Shown here one piece after another: positions 19,786 through 31,964 of a DNA stretch of 64,000 nt (positions are counted from its first letter, which is position 1; every line of letters begins with the position of its first letter). The notes under the pieces are model-generated. The model made no database searches. It worked only from the letters and a program-made list of their open reading frames with translations, and was not told the DNA's origin. A program made the position numbers and the translations under genes. The stretch covers positions 233,420 through 297,419 of the forward strand of contig NZ_JAGQDH010000002.1 in assembly GCF_018069895.1 (NCBI RefSeq), read 5' to 3'. The stretch comes from Roseovarius autotrophicus. GTDB lineage: Bacteria; Pseudomonadota; Alphaproteobacteria; Rhodobacterales; Rhodobacteraceae.

Positions 19786-20774
19786 GATTTGGACCTGTGC
19801 CTCTCGATGAGGCCGAGGGTGCGATCCTCGCCCATTCCGAGCGCGTGGCCTCCGGGCGCTTGCGCAAGGGGGCGGTGCTGGGGGCGGGCGACATCGCGGC
19901 GCTGCGGGCTGCGGGATATGAGACTGTCACGGTGGCGCGGCTTGAGGCGGGGGATGTGCACGAGGATGCCGCCGCGCTTCACCTCGCGCGCGCCTTGGCC
20001 GAGGGCGCGGCGGGGGTGACGCTTTCGGCCCCCTTCACCGGGCGGGTGAACCTGATTGCGGCGCGCGCGGGCGTGGTCACGCTCGATACGGACGCGATCA
20101 ACGCGGCCAATGCGGTCGATCCGATGATCACGCTGGCCACGGTCGCGCCCTTCCACCAGGCCCGTGCGCGCGGCATGGTCGCCACGGTCAAGATCATCGC
20201 CTATGGCGTGGCCGAGGCGGCGCTTGCGCGCGCGGCGGCGGCGGCGCGCGGCGCGCTGCGGCTGGTGCCGCCGCGCTATGCGACGGCAAGTCTCATCCTG
20301 ACCGAGACGGCGGGCGGGCCGGGGGCAAAAGGGGCCGAGGCGGTGGCAGCGCGCATCGAGGCGCTGGGCATGGCGCTCGTCGAGACGGTGGCGGTGCCGC
20401 ATCAGGAGGCGCCCCTGGCGCGCGCCCTTGGCGCGGCCAGGGGCGAGATCGTGCTTATCCTTACCGCTTCGGCGACATCGGACGCGCGCGACACCGCGCC
20501 TGCAGCGTTGGACATGGCGGGCGGGCGGCTTATCCGATTCGGGATGCCGGTCGATCCGGGCAACCTGTTGTTTCTGGGCGTGATCGGCGAGAAGCCTGTG
20601 ATCGGCCTGCCGGGGTCTGCGCGCAGCCCGGTGCTGCATGGCGCGGATTGGGTGCTGGCGCGGGTGGCCTGCGGGCTGCCCTGCGGCACAGAGGAGATCG
20701 CGGCGATGGGGGTGGGGGGGCTTTTGAAGGAGATCCCCACCCGGCCCCAGCCCCGGCGCGCCCCGCGTGAGTGA
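19782..20774 (+). CDS. Molybdopterin-binding (MoCF_biosynth) protein of the cox cluster
   Basis: 330 aa. A MoeA/MogA-like molybdopterin-binding fold is suggested by the C-terminal GEIVLILTASATSDARDTAP and GVIGEKPVIGLPGSARSP segments, and by its place between XdhC and CoxS. The N-terminal part (LDEAEGAILAHS..RKGAVLGAGDIAALRAAGYETVTVARLE) resembles the MoeA N-terminal region. Probable role: Mo cofactor handling for the CoxSLM enzyme; this is inference from context. Confidence 0.78.
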   Translation: MRFGPVPLDEAEGAILAHSERVASGRLRKGAVLGAGDIAALRAAGYETVTVARLEAGDVHEDAAALHLARALAEGAAGVTLSAPFTGRVNLIAARAGVVTLDTDAINAANAVDPMITLATVAPFHQARARGMVATVKIIAYGVAEAALARAAAAARGALRLVPPRYATASLILTETAGGPGAKGAEAVAARIEALGMALVETVAVPHQEAPLARALGAARGEIVLILTASATSDARDTAPAALDMAGGRLIRFGMPVDPGNLLFLGVIGEKPVIGLPGSARSPVLHGADWVLARVACGLPCGTEEIAAMGVGGLLKEIPTRPQPRRAPRE

Positions 20775-20883
20775 GGCAAAGAACGGGGTTCTCAGAACGC
20801 CGCTCTCATGCTTTAGTCGCGGATGACAGCCGGGGCGTGGGCGCTACTCTCCGGATCAAGTCACGACAATCAGGGAGGAGCCA

Positions 20884-21369
20884 ATGCCAGAGGTCAGCAT
20901 GACCGTGAACGGCAAGCCAGCGAAGGGCCAGATCGAAGGCCGCACGCTTCTTGTCGATTTTCTCAGAGATACCCTTGGCCTGACGGGCACGCATGTGGGC
21001 TGCGATACCAGCCAGTGCGGGGCCTGCGTGGTGCATGTGGACGGCCGCGCCGTCAAGGCCTGCACCATGTTCGCCGCCGAGGCCGAGGGTGCGGAGATCA
21101 GGACCATCGAGGGGATGGCCGAGCCCGACGGCACCCTGCACCCGATTCAGGCTGCGTTCCGCGAGCATCACGGGCTGCAATGCGGCTTCTGCACGCCGGG
21201 CATGGTGATGTCGGCCGCGGCCCTTCTGGCCGAGAACCCGACGCCGACAGAGGCAGAGGTGCGGGACTATCTCGAAGGCAATATCTGCCGCTGCACCGGG
21301 TACCACAACATCGTCAAGGCGATTCTGGCCGCCTCGGGGCAGGATGTGAGCCGGATCGCGGCGGAGTAG
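20884..21369 (+). CDS. coxS: CODH-like small subunit, two [2Fe-2S] clusters (CoxS)
   Basis: Iron-sulfur subunit of a xanthine-oxidase-family enzyme. All eight cluster cysteines are visible: CDTSQCGAC with a later C (plant-ferredoxin type, about residues 39-60), then CGFCTPGM and CRCTGYHN (about 100-140). 161 aa, typical. GGGAGGAG lies just upstream. Passes electrons from the Mo site of CoxL to FAD of CoxM. Confidence 0.95.
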   Translation: MPEVSMTVNGKPAKGQIEGRTLLVDFLRDTLGLTGTHVGCDTSQCGACVVHVDGRAVKACTMFAAEAEGAEIRTIEGMAEPDGTLHPIQAAFREHHGLQCGFCTPGMVMSAAALLAENPTPTEAEVRDYLEGNICRCTGYHNIVKAILAASGQDVSRIAAE

Positions 21370-21383
21370 ACTAGACGGACAAG

Positions 21384-21440
21384 AGGGGGCGCTGCCCCCG
21401 CGCCTGCGGCGCTCCCCCGGAGTATTTGGGGAACAGTGAA
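21384..21440. repeat. Dispersed intergenic hairpin repeat, type B
   Basis: GGGGGCGCTGCCCCC hairpin, then a GCGCCTGCGGCGC hairpin, then CCCCGGAGTATTTGGGGAACAGTGAAG. Same architecture as 44791-44853. Lies between coxS and coxL. Confidence 0.75.
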
Positions 21441-21493
21441 GACGCTGCGGGCTTGATTGGGGGCGACCCCGAGAGATCAGGGAGGATCGTGAC

Positions 21494-23857
<2,364 letters not shown>

Positions 23858-23874
23858 GGCGAGAGGACGGGACC

Positions 23875-23922
23875 GGGGGGCCAGCCCCCCGGACCCCCCG
23901 GGATATTTCCGGCCAGAAGAAG
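23875..23922. repeat. Dispersed intergenic hairpin repeat, type A
   Basis: CCGGGGGGCCAGCCCCCCGG hairpin, then CCCCCCGGGATATTTCCGGCCAGAAGAAG. Lies between coxL and coxM. Confidence 0.75.
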
Positions 23923-23960
23923 CGGCATTGAGGCGCTCTGGCCCATGGGAGGAGAGAGAG

Positions 23961-24749
23961 ATGTATGCATTCGAGATTGACCGGCCCAACACCCTGGCCG
24001 ATGCGGTCAAGGCGCTGGGGGCAGAGGAGGCGCAGGCGCTGGGGGGCGGGCAGACGCTGATCCCGGCGCTGAAGCAGCGGCTGGCGTCGCCAGCGCGGCT
24101 GGTGGCGCTGTCGGGGGTGGCCGAGATCAAGGGCATCTGCACCGGCGACGATGGCGCGCTGTGCATCGGGGGCGGCACGACCCATGCCGACGTGGCGGCT
24201 GGCGCGGGGGCCTATCCGGCGCTTGCGGCACTTGCTGCCAATATCGGTGATCCGGCGGTGCGCAATCGGGGCACCATCGGCGGCAGCTTGGCCAATAACG
24301 ACCCGTCGGCCTGTTACCCGGCGGCGGTGCTGGGATCGGGTGCGACGGTGGTGACCACCAACCGGCAGATCGCGGCGGATGATTTCTTCGAGGGGATGTT
24401 CACCACCACGCTCGAGGATGGCGAGATCATCACCGAAGTGCGCTTTCCGGTGCCCGAGGCGGCCAGCTATCAGAAGTTCGAGCAACCCGCCTCGCGCTTT
24501 GCGCTGGTGGGAGTGTTCGTTGCCAGGTTCGCCGATGGCGTGCGCGTGGCCGTGACCGGTGCATCCGAGGAGGGCGTGTTTCGCTGGTCCGAGGCCGAGG
24601 CGGCGCTGTCAAAGGATTTCGCGCCTGCAGCGCTGGAAGGGCTGAGCCTTTCTGGTGACGGCATGATCTCTGACCTTCACGGATCGGGCGATTATCGTGC
24701 GCATCTTGTGGCGGTGATGACACGGCGCGCGGTGGCGGCGGCGGGCTGA
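23961..24749 (+). CDS. coxM: CODH-like FAD subunit (CoxM)
   Basis: Medium, FAD-binding subunit. The two FAD motifs are seen as [13 protein letters not shown] (about residues 30-45) and [16 protein letters not shown] (about 98-113). 262 aa. AGGAGAG is close upstream of ATG 23961, which decides the start over an in-frame ATG 33 bases earlier. Gene order S-L-M agrees with form II cox clusters (form I is usually M-S-L). Confidence 0.94.
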   Translation: MYAFEIDRPNTLADAVKALGAEEAQALGGGQTLIPALKQRLASPARLVALSGVAEIKGICTGDDGALCIGGGTTHADVAAGAGAYPALAALAANIGDPAVRNRGTIGGSLANNDPSACYPAAVLGSGATVVTTNRQIAADDFFEGMFTTTLEDGEIITEVRFPVPEAASYQKFEQPASRFALVGVFVARFADGVRVAVTGASEEGVFRWSEAEAALSKDFAPAALEGLSLSGDGMISDLHGSGDYRAHLVAVMTRRAVAAAG

Positions 24750-24810
24750 GGCCCGGATACAAGGGCAGAGGGCCGCGCTTGTTCCCCCCCGGGGGCGCGG
24801 CCCTTTCGCA

Positions 24811-27288
24811 TCATGGCCGCTCCGGTTCCAGCACCGTGATCCCGACCGCTGCCGCCCGTGCCAGCCCCTCGTCGAGCGACATCGGGATGTATTCGCCACG
24901 CCGCCAGAGTTGCGCCATGTCGTCGTAATGACGACTCAGGAAATGGCCCGATTGACCGGTGGAGATGACGAATACGCTGCTGTCGGGATCCGCGAAATCA
25001 TAGACCCCGCGATAGCCCGCACCGTGGACATTGTGGAACGGGTCCGGCCCGTCACCGCCGCGCGTTCGCCCGCGCAAAAGGGTGTTGTCTCCCCCCGAGG
25101 TGGATTGGCGGATGTTCACGAAATGGCGCAGGAGCGGCACCGTTCCGAGCGTCTGATGATCATGCGTCGCCTGATGCGCGTCGCCCCATCTCAGGCTTTC
25201 GAGAGAACGCCCATAACGTTCGCTGATCCAGACCAGCGCGTCGTCGAGTGCCATGCGCGCGATATCGGTGCAGGTTTCGATTGCCGCCGACTGTTTCACG
25301 TCGCACCAGGCCGCCGCCCCGTCCACATCACGGAACACGCGCTCGATGAACACCGGGTCGGGGTGGTCGAACTCTCGTGCGAGAGGGCCGAGATCGTCAC
25401 GGATCAGCCGGTCCATCAGGGCCCGCATCCATGCGACATAGATCAGTGGTTCGGGCAGGTGCTCGTTCATCTCGCCGTTCCAGTCGGCCAGAAGCCCGAG
25501 CGCGCGCTGGCGCAACCGTTCGGGCGTTCCCTCCGGGGCGGCCTCGCCGGTGAACCAAAGGTCCGCGCCGATGAGCGGCAGGAGAGAGCGCGCGGTGAAA
25601 CTCACCGTGTCGAGCTGCGCCTCGATGAAACTGTCGCGCGTGTGCACCTCGCGCCCCTGCATGAGGCGACGCCAGCGATGCACCCGTTGCGTGTCACCCC
25701 AGTAATGGCTGACATGCATGGGGAAGGGACGGTCAACGATCTTGTTGTTGGTATTGCCGAGGATGCCGCCCGACGGGTCGATGAAGACAGGATTGGCACT
25801 GTCGGGCAAAAACCCCTGCCAGCGGTTTTCCGCCACCCAGCCTCGGCTGGGCATCCGGCCCTGGCTCTCGTGGCGGGCGTCGCGTCGGGGCATGGCGCCG
25901 ATCAGCTTGAGGGCGATGCCGCGCTCGTCGGCCAGAATGAGATTCTGCGAGGGCGCGATGAACAAGTCGGTGTTTTCCAGTGCCTCGGCGACGGATCCTG
26001 CCCTCATCAGCCGCATCGCGGCCATCATCGTCGTGTCACGGTCCGCAAGAGCTGTCCAGCCAATGGCGGCCACATGGCCCGGCGGTGTAACCTCTGCCAG
26101 ATCGTAATGGCTACCGGGCAGGACCGGGCCATTCTCGGTCCAGCGCAGGGTCAGCGTGACCGGATCGGCCCCTTTTACCTCGACGATGGAGCGAGTGGTG
26201 CGAAAGGGCTTCCACCCCTCGGGCGTGCGGTACTCGTCTGCATTGTCGGGGTTCACCTCCTCGATGAACACGTCCTGATCGTCGAGATAGGACGAGGTGA
26301 TCCCCCAGCCGAGCCGCGCGCTGCGCCCGGTCAGGATCGCCGGGATGCCGGGGATCGTGCCGCCGATGACGCCGCCGGTTTCCAGTTCCAGCCGCGCCAG
26401 ATACCAGATCGCGGGCGCCGAAAAGCCCAGATGCGGATCATTGGCCAGCAACGTGCCGCCTGTGGCCGAGCGCGACGGGGCCGCGGCCCAGCCGTTCGAG
26501 GCACCGGCCAGGGCGGGCCGGTGGAAGGGGGACAGCGGATGCGCCTCGGCCTTGGCCATGCGGGGGCGCGCCGACCAGTCCACACCGGGAAACAGGCTTG
26601 CATATTCGGGCAGCGCGGCGATACCGCCACCAGGGGCGAGCGGCACGATATCCTTCAGCCGCTCCGGATCATCTAGCGCAAGCGCGGCGCGCGCGTGCAG
26701 CACCTCGCGCCCCAGATGGCCCGACAACTGCACCGCCATCAGCTTGATCAACGCGATGGAATCGGCGGGTTGCCAGGGCGCGATCGGCGCGTTGAAGAGG
26801 AACTGCTCGGGCGCGCCGCGGCCCAGAGCCTCTCGGTTGATCTCGGTAAGGCGCGCGTTCACCCCGTCGGAATAGGCCTTGAGCGCCGCAAGCGTTTCGG
26901 CATCCTGAGCCGCCACCGAGGCCCGCGCGAGCGTATAGAGGTCGAACCGCCTCAGCGTTGTGTCGATCCTGACGGTGCGCGGCCCGAACACCTCCGATAG
27001 GCGCCCCTGCACGGTGCGGCGCATCATCATCATCTGCCAGAGGCGATCCTGCGCATGGGCATAGCCGAGGCCAAAGAAGGTCTCGGCGTCGGTTTGCCCG
27101 AAGATATGCGGCACATTCGCATTGTCGCGCACGATCTCGACCGGGGCGTTGATCCCGGTGACGGAAAGGCGATTGCCGTAGTCGGGCAGCGAGCGGGCAA
27201 GCAGCATGTAGAGTACCGCGAGTGCGATTACCGCCAGCAGGACCAACCCGCCCGCGATACGCAACAGCCATTTTAGGATCACCGGCAT
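24811..27288 (-). CDS. Penicillin-acylase-family (S45) amidohydrolase
   Basis: Ntn-hydrolase made as a self-cleaving precursor; family members hydrolyse beta-lactam side chains, acyl-homoserine lactones or other amides. An N-terminal membrane anchor/signal (about residues 5-30) is followed by the alpha chain, then the new N-terminal nucleophile S264 in GASNGW, with LLANDPHL downstream as in the family. 825 aa, normal. ATG 27288 begins the signal; the frame continues upstream to 27381 without need. AHL acylase activity is possible but not shown. Divergent from the next gene. Confidence 0.88.
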   Translation of the reverse strand: MPVILKWLLRIAGGLVLLAVIALAVLYMLLARSLPDYGNRLSVTGINAPVEIVRDNANVPHIFGQTDAETFFGLGYAHAQDRLWQMMMMRRTVQGRLSEVFGPRTVRIDTTLRRFDLYTLARASVAAQDAETLAALKAYSDGVNARLTEINREALGRGAPEQFLFNAPIAPWQPADSIALIKLMAVQLSGHLGREVLHARAALALDDPERLKDIVPLAPGGGIAALPEYASLFPGVDWSARPRMAKAEAHPLSPFHRPALAGASNGWAAAPSRSATGGTLLANDPHLGFSAPAIWYLARLELETGGVIGGTIPGIPAILTGRSARLGWGITSSYLDDQDVFIEEVNPDNADEYRTPEGWKPFRTTRSIVEVKGADPVTLTLRWTENGPVLPGSHYDLAEVTPPGHVAAIGWTALADRDTTMMAAMRLMRAGSVAEALENTDLFIAPSQNLILADERGIALKLIGAMPRRDARHESQGRMPSRGWVAENRWQGFLPDSANPVFIDPSGGILGNTNNKIVDRPFPMHVSHYWGDTQRVHRWRRLMQGREVHTRDSFIEAQLDTVSFTARSLLPLIGADLWFTGEAAPEGTPERLRQRALGLLADWNGEMNEHLPEPLIYVAWMRALMDRLIRDDLGPLAREFDHPDPVFIERVFRDVDGAAAWCDVKQSAAIETCTDIARMALDDALVWISERYGRSLESLRWGDAHQATHDHQTLGTVPLLRHFVNIRQSTSGGDNTLLRGRTRGGDGPDPFHNVHGAGYRGVYDFADPDSSVFVISTGQSGHFLSRHYDDMAQLWRRGEYIPMSLDEGLARAAAVGITVLEPERP

Positions 27289-27379
27289 GGGGGCCTTCCC
27301 GAGTTTCTGCTTGCATCCCCTTTCCGGATAGTCAGAAATCCCGCCCGAGACAACGGTAACGCGACAGGAGGAACGGGAC

Positions 27380-28252
27380 ATGGCAAAATTGGCATTTCTG
27401 GGTCTGGGTGTGATGGGCTACCCGATGGCCGGACACCTTCAGGCAGCCGGGCACGAGGTCTGTGTCTACAACCGCACCGCCGCGAAGGCCGAAAAATGGG
27501 TGGCCCAGCATGGCGGGTGCCACGCCTCCACCCCGCGCGAGGCGGCGGAGGGCGCTGATTTCGTGATGGTCTGCGTCGGCAATGACGACGATCTGCGCAG
27601 CGTCTGCCTCGGTGCGGACGGTGCCTTTGCGGGCATGGACGAGGGCACGATCCTGGTCGATCACACCACGGTTTCGGCCCGGGTCACGCACGCGCTTTAC
27701 GCGGCGGCAAAATCGGCCGGCATCGGTTTTGTCGATGCGCCGGTCTCGGGCGGGCAGGCGGGGGCCGAGAACGGGCAGCTCTCGATCATGTGCGGTGGCG
27801 ACGAGGCGCATTACACGGCCGCCGAGCCGGTGATCTCGACCTATGCCAAGCTTTGCCGCCGTCTGGGCGAGAGCGGCGCGGGTCAGATGACCAAGATGGC
27901 CAACCAGATCGCCATTGCCGGGCTGGTGCAGGCGCTCTCGGAAGCGCTGCATTTCGCCGAGAAGGCAGGGCTGGACGGGCGCGCGGTGATCGAGGTGATC
28001 AGCCAGGGTGCCGCCGGATCGTGGCAGATGGCGAACCGTTACCAGACCATGCTTGATGACAAGTGGAACCACGGCTTTGCGGTGGACTGGATGCGCAAGG
28101 ACCTGGGCATTTGCCTCGATACCGCCGACGAGGTGGGCGCAAGCCTGCCGGTCACGGCGTTGGTGGACCAGTTCTACAAGGATGTGCAGAAGATGGGCGG
28201 CGGGCGGTGGGATACCTCCAGCCTGCTGGCGCGGCTGCGCAAGATGGGCTGA
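27380..28252 (+). CDS. Beta-hydroxyacid dehydrogenase (HIBADH-like)
   Basis: NAD(P)-dependent oxidoreductase of the 3-hydroxyisobutyrate/tartronate-semialdehyde reductase group. The cofactor motif is GLGVMGYPMAGHL at residues 7-19, the substrate motif DAPVSGGQAGA near 123, and the catalytic Lys in GAGQMTKMANQ near 174. 290 aa. AGGAGGAA lies nine bases before the ATG. Substrate not determined by sequence. Confidence 0.9.
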   Translation: MAKLAFLGLGVMGYPMAGHLQAAGHEVCVYNRTAAKAEKWVAQHGGCHASTPREAAEGADFVMVCVGNDDDLRSVCLGADGAFAGMDEGTILVDHTTVSARVTHALYAAAKSAGIGFVDAPVSGGQAGAENGQLSIMCGGDEAHYTAAEPVISTYAKLCRRLGESGAGQMTKMANQIAIAGLVQALSEALHFAEKAGLDGRAVIEVISQGAAGSWQMANRYQTMLDDKWNHGFAVDWMRKDLGICLDTADEVGASLPVTALVDQFYKDVQKMGGGRWDTSSLLARLRKMG

Positions 28253-28257
28253 CGGGC

Positions 28258-28310
28258 GGGGGCAGCGCCACGCCTGCCCCCTCACCGTTCTGAAAATACT
28301 CATTTCCGAC
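28258..28310. repeat. Dispersed intergenic hairpin repeat, type B (reverse copy)
   Basis: GGGGGCAGCGCCACGCCTGCCCCC followed by CACCGTTCTGAAAATACTC, the reverse complement of the GAGTATTT..GAACGGTGAAG tail seen in other copies. It lies between convergent genes and may terminate both. Confidence 0.65.
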
Positions 28311-28326
28311 GGTCAGGCCGGGTGGC

Positions 28327-30771
28327 TCAGCCGCGCATCCGCGCGCCGTCCGCATCAAAAAGCGGTTCCGTGATCAGGCGTGCGGCGCGGCGCTCTCCGA
28401 GGATCTCGATTTCCACCTCCAGCCCGTCCTGCGCCACCTCCGCCGGGATGAGCGCCAGCGCGATGGATTTGCCCGTGTGATGCGAATAGCCGCCCGAGGT
28501 GCAAAAACCGCGCACCACGCCGCCGATCCAGACCGGCTCGTATCCGTTCACATCGGCGTCCGCGGCGTCCACCTCGAAGGCCACCAGACGCCGCGCGGCC
28601 CCCTTGGCGCGCTCGGCCTCGGCCGCGGTGCGCCCGATGAAATCGGCGTTCTTCTTCCACGCGATAAAGCGGTCCATCCCGGTCTCGCCCGGTGTATAAT
28701 CGGGCGAAAATTCATTGAGCCAGGAGCCGAAGAACCGATCCAGCCGCAGTGACATCATCGCGCGCATGCCGAAAGGCTTCATCCCGTGTTGCTGCCCCTC
28801 GGTCCACAGCACCTCCCAGAGCGCCCTTTGCGCCATCGGATCGCAATAGATCTCATACCCCAGATCGCCGGTGTAGCTGACGCGCTGCACGCGGCAATCC
28901 ACCATGCCAAGGGTCGCGCGGCGCAGATCCATGAACGCCATGTCGGCCACCGCGTCGCGGGTGCAGGCCACCAGCACGTCGCGCGCGCGCGGCCCGGCGA
29001 TCTGAAACCCGGTGAGGCGGTCGGAGATGTTTTCGACCCTGACCCCCTCGGCCCCGTTTTGCTGGAACCAGCGCATATGGACCGCCTGCGCGCCATAAGA
29101 GGCGGTGAGTTGAAAGGTCGCCTCATCGAGGCAGGACACCGTGAAATCGCCCCAGAGCCGCCCCTTGGGCGAGAGCATCGGCATGAGCGAGAGCCGCCCC
29201 GGCGCGGGGATACGCCCCGCCATGATCCGGTCGAGCCAGCCGCGCGCATTTTCGCCTGTGATCAGATACTTGCCGAAATTCTGCACCTCGTTGATGCCGA
29301 CACCCTCGCGCACGGCGCGGACCTCGCGCGCGGTCGCCTCCCAGGCGTTGGAGCGGCGGAAGGACGGGGTCTCGAAACGCGGCTCTTTTTGTTGGCCTAC
29401 CGCTTCGCTGCTTGAGGCCCCATAGCCTTGCGCGAAGTAATTGACCACCTCCAGCCCGAATTGCGCGCCCCAGACCGCCCCCATGCTGTCAAAGATGTCA
29501 TACATCGGCGTTTGCCGCAGCGGGCGCGCGGCGGGCAGTTCTTCGTTCGGGTAGGAGACGGAGAATCGTTTCTGATAGTTTTCAATGACTTTCGGGCGGG
29601 TATAGCCCGGCGTGATCCAGCCGCCAAAGCGCGCCACGTCCATCGCTGTGACGTCACGCTCGCATTCCCCATGAATCATCCATTGCGCCAGCATGAGGCC
29701 GACGCCGCCGCCCTGGCTGAACCCCGCCATCACGCCGCAGGCGGACCAATAGCCGCGCAGGCCCGGAATGGGGCCGACCAGCGGGTTACCATCGGGGGCA
29801 AAGGTGAAGGGGCCGTGAATGACCGATTTGACCCCCGCGGTTTCCAGCACGGGGAACCGGCGGTAGGCGAATTCAATGCTGGCCTCGATTTTATCAAGGT
29901 TGTCAGGCAAGAGTTCATGGCCGAAATCCCAAGGCGTGCCATCGACCGCCCAAGGTTTGCAGGGCTGCTCATAGAAGCCGATGCAGAGGCCGCGCCCCTC
30001 TTGCCTCAGATAGCTTTCGCCCGCCGGGTCCATGACATGCGGGTGTTCGCTGTCGCGCCCGTAAATCTCGGGGATCTCGTCGGTCACGATATACTGATGT
30101 TCCATCGGGTGCAGCGGCAGATAGACGCCCGCCATCGCCCCCACTTCGCGCGCCCAGAGGCCGCCCGCGTTGACCACATGTTCGGCATGAATGGTGCCCT
30201 TGTCGGTCACCACGTCCCATGTGCCATCGGCGCGCTGCCTGGTTTCGCGCACCATGCAATGCGTCTCGATGGTGGCGCCGCCCATGCGGGCGGCGCGTGC
30301 ATAGGCGTGGGTGGTGCCCGAGGGATCAAGATGGCCGTCAAGCGGGTCATATAGCCCGCCGATGATGCCCTCTATATTGGTCACCGGCGCGATCTCGCGG
30401 ATTTCCTCGGGCGTCACGATATGGGTGTCGAGACCCATGTAGCGATGCTTGGCGCGCTCGGCCAGCAGCATGTCAAAGCGGTCGCGGTTGTCCGCCAGCG
30501 TGACGCCGCCGACATGGTGCAGCCCGCAGGACATGCCGGTGATCTCTTCGAGTTCCTTGTAGAGGCGGATCGTATAGCCCTGAAGGGCGGCCATGTTGGT
30601 ATCGCCGTTGAGCGTGTGAAACCCCCCCGCCGCGTGCCAGGTGGAACCTGACGTTAATTCTGATCGTTCCAGAAGCATGACATCCGACCAGCCCAGCTTG
30701 GTCAGGTGATAGAGCACCGAACAGCCGACGACGCCGCCGCCGATGACGCAGACGCGCGTTGTGGTTTTCAT
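28327..30771 (-). CDS. FAD-dependent oxidoreductase with GcvT domain (dimethylglycine/sarcosine dehydrogenase-like)
   Basis: 814 aa. N-terminal FAD domain starts VCVIGGGVVGCSVLYHL; H46 in GSTWHAAGG matches the histidine that binds FAD covalently in dimethylglycine dehydrogenase. A C-terminal GcvT aminomethyltransferase-type folate domain follows (about 430-814), with GYEIYC and the FIGR segment. Family members demethylate N-methylated glycines or betaine products and pass the C1 unit to tetrahydrofolate. ATG 30771 chosen; GGGAGG-like site is upstream. The exact substrate is not evident; DMSP-demethylase-like DmdA is less likely because an FAD domain is present. Confidence 0.88.
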   Translation of the reverse strand: MKTTTRVCVIGGGVVGCSVLYHLTKLGWSDVMLLERSELTSGSTWHAAGGFHTLNGDTNMAALQGYTIRLYKELEEITGMSCGLHHVGGVTLADNRDRFDMLLAERAKHRYMGLDTHIVTPEEIREIAPVTNIEGIIGGLYDPLDGHLDPSGTTHAYARAARMGGATIETHCMVRETRQRADGTWDVVTDKGTIHAEHVVNAGGLWAREVGAMAGVYLPLHPMEHQYIVTDEIPEIYGRDSEHPHVMDPAGESYLRQEGRGLCIGFYEQPCKPWAVDGTPWDFGHELLPDNLDKIEASIEFAYRRFPVLETAGVKSVIHGPFTFAPDGNPLVGPIPGLRGYWSACGVMAGFSQGGGVGLMLAQWMIHGECERDVTAMDVARFGGWITPGYTRPKVIENYQKRFSVSYPNEELPAARPLRQTPMYDIFDSMGAVWGAQFGLEVVNYFAQGYGASSSEAVGQQKEPRFETPSFRRSNAWEATAREVRAVREGVGINEVQNFGKYLITGENARGWLDRIMAGRIPAPGRLSLMPMLSPKGRLWGDFTVSCLDEATFQLTASYGAQAVHMRWFQQNGAEGVRVENISDRLTGFQIAGPRARDVLVACTRDAVADMAFMDLRRATLGMVDCRVQRVSYTGDLGYEIYCDPMAQRALWEVLWTEGQQHGMKPFGMRAMMSLRLDRFFGSWLNEFSPDYTPGETGMDRFIAWKKNADFIGRTAAEAERAKGAARRLVAFEVDAADADVNGYEPVWIGGVVRGFCTSGGYSHHTGKSIALALIPAEVAQDGLEVEIEILGERRAARLITEPLFDADGARMRG

Positions 30772-30865
30772 GGCAGCCTCCCAAGGGTCGTTTCGGACAG
30801 ACTGACCGCCCGAGCGCCGCGCGCATGTCGGTTTGCGACAGGTCCGGTCGTTTTTCTTGGGGGCG

Positions 30866-31144
30866 CTACGCCTCGTTGGTTCCGGGCGGCGCGCGGTCAG
30901 GCTTGGCGGTTGCCCCACCCGCTTTCGCGGCCTTGAACCTCTGGAGTTTGTCCATCAGCAGGGCGCGGGCCTTGGCGTTGGCGCGACGCACGCGAAAGGC
31001 GGTCAGAAACGCCTCTTCGGCGGTCTGAGAGCTTTCGGCGAGAACCTTGGTAATGACGCTCAGCAACTCTTCGTCGCCGGTGACCTCGATCGCCTTGAGC
31101 ACGTCGCGGGCGAGTTCGTCGGCCATGTCCTCGATCATGCCCAT
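30866..31144 (-). CDS. Small conserved protein of unknown function
   Basis: 92 aa, helical and charged, no membrane segment. The sequence DELARDVLKAIEVTGDEELLSVITKVLAESSQTAEEAFLTAFRVRRA suggests a coiled helical bundle; the C-terminus is an Ala/Pro tail. It follows the hydrolase gene by nine bases on the same strand, so it is likely co-transcribed. Not assigned to a function. Confidence 0.7.
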   Translation of the reverse strand: MGMIEDMADELARDVLKAIEVTGDEELLSVITKVLAESSQTAEEAFLTAFRVRRANAKARALLMDKLQRFKAAKAGGATAKPDRAPPGTNEA

Positions 31145-31153
31145 CGGGTGGCC

Positions 31154-31807
31154 TCAGCGCGTGGTTTCGGTCAGGCGGCGTTTCACATAGCCGGTCACGG
31201 AGTCGATCATCGTGTCCATATGCGGCTCGCGGAAGAAGTGATCGGCGCCCTCGATCTGTTCATGGGTGATGGTGATGCCTTGCTGTTCCTGCAGCTTGCC
31301 AACAAGCGAGGACGTGTCGGCGGGAGGGGCAACGCGATCTGCTGTCCCGTTGATGATCAGACCGGAGGCCGGGCAGGGGGCGAGGAACGAGAAATCATAC
31401 ATGTTGGCCGGGGGCGCGACCGAGATGAACCCCGTCACCTCGGGTCGCCGCATCAGAAGCTGCATTCCGATCCACGCGCCAAAGGAAAAACCCGCCACCC
31501 AGCAATGCTTGGAATTGGCGTTCATGGATTGCAGGTAATCGAGCGCAGAGGCCGCATCGCTCAATTCGCCCACACCCTGATCGTACTCGCCCTGACTTCG
31601 GCCCACGCCACGGAAATTGAAGCGCAGCACGGTGAAGCCCATGTTGTAGAAGGCATAGTGGAGGTTATACACCACCTTGTTGTTCATCGTGCCGCCGAAT
31701 TGTGGGTGCGGGTGCAGGACGATGGCAATGGGCGCGTCGCGGTCGCGCTGCGGATGGTAACGGCCTTCCAGTCGGCCCTCCGGGCCGGGAAAGATAACCT
31801 CGGGCAT
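31154..31807 (-). CDS. Alpha/beta hydrolase
   Basis: 217 aa cytoplasmic alpha/beta hydrolase. Oxyanion HPHPQFGG is followed by the nucleophile elbow GFSFGAW (Ser), Asp in NGTADRV and His in GADHFF, giving a complete triad. Conserved in alphaproteobacteria in front of iscR-type genes. AAGGA about ten bases upstream of ATG. Substrate unknown. Confidence 0.88.
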   Translation of the reverse strand: MPEVIFPGPEGRLEGRYHPQRDRDAPIAIVLHPHPQFGGTMNNKVVYNLHYAFYNMGFTVLRFNFRGVGRSQGEYDQGVGELSDAASALDYLQSMNANSKHCWVAGFSFGAWIGMQLLMRRPEVTGFISVAPPANMYDFSFLAPCPASGLIINGTADRVAPPADTSSLVGKLQEQQGITITHEQIEGADHFFREPHMDTMIDSVTGYVKRRLTETTR

Positions 31808-31890
31808 GTGCTACTGTCCTTCTTGCGCGCGCGGGCGATCGGTGTGACGCATTCGCTCTCGCATCCCTGGGCATGGTTCGGATATGATCG

Positions 31891-31905
31891 GAGCCGGACC
31901 GGCTC
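31891..31905. promoter_or_regulatory. 15-bp palindrome upstream of iscR
   Basis: GAGCCGG-A-CCGGCTC, a perfect inverted repeat, lies 59 bases before the iscR-type start, in the divergent region shared with the hydrolase. Could be an operator or simply an RNA hairpin. Confidence 0.3.
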
Positions 31906-31964
31906 GAATGCAGATAAGCCCTGTATCGGCCAAGGTCAATCGGTGACGAGCGGGGGAGAGGGCC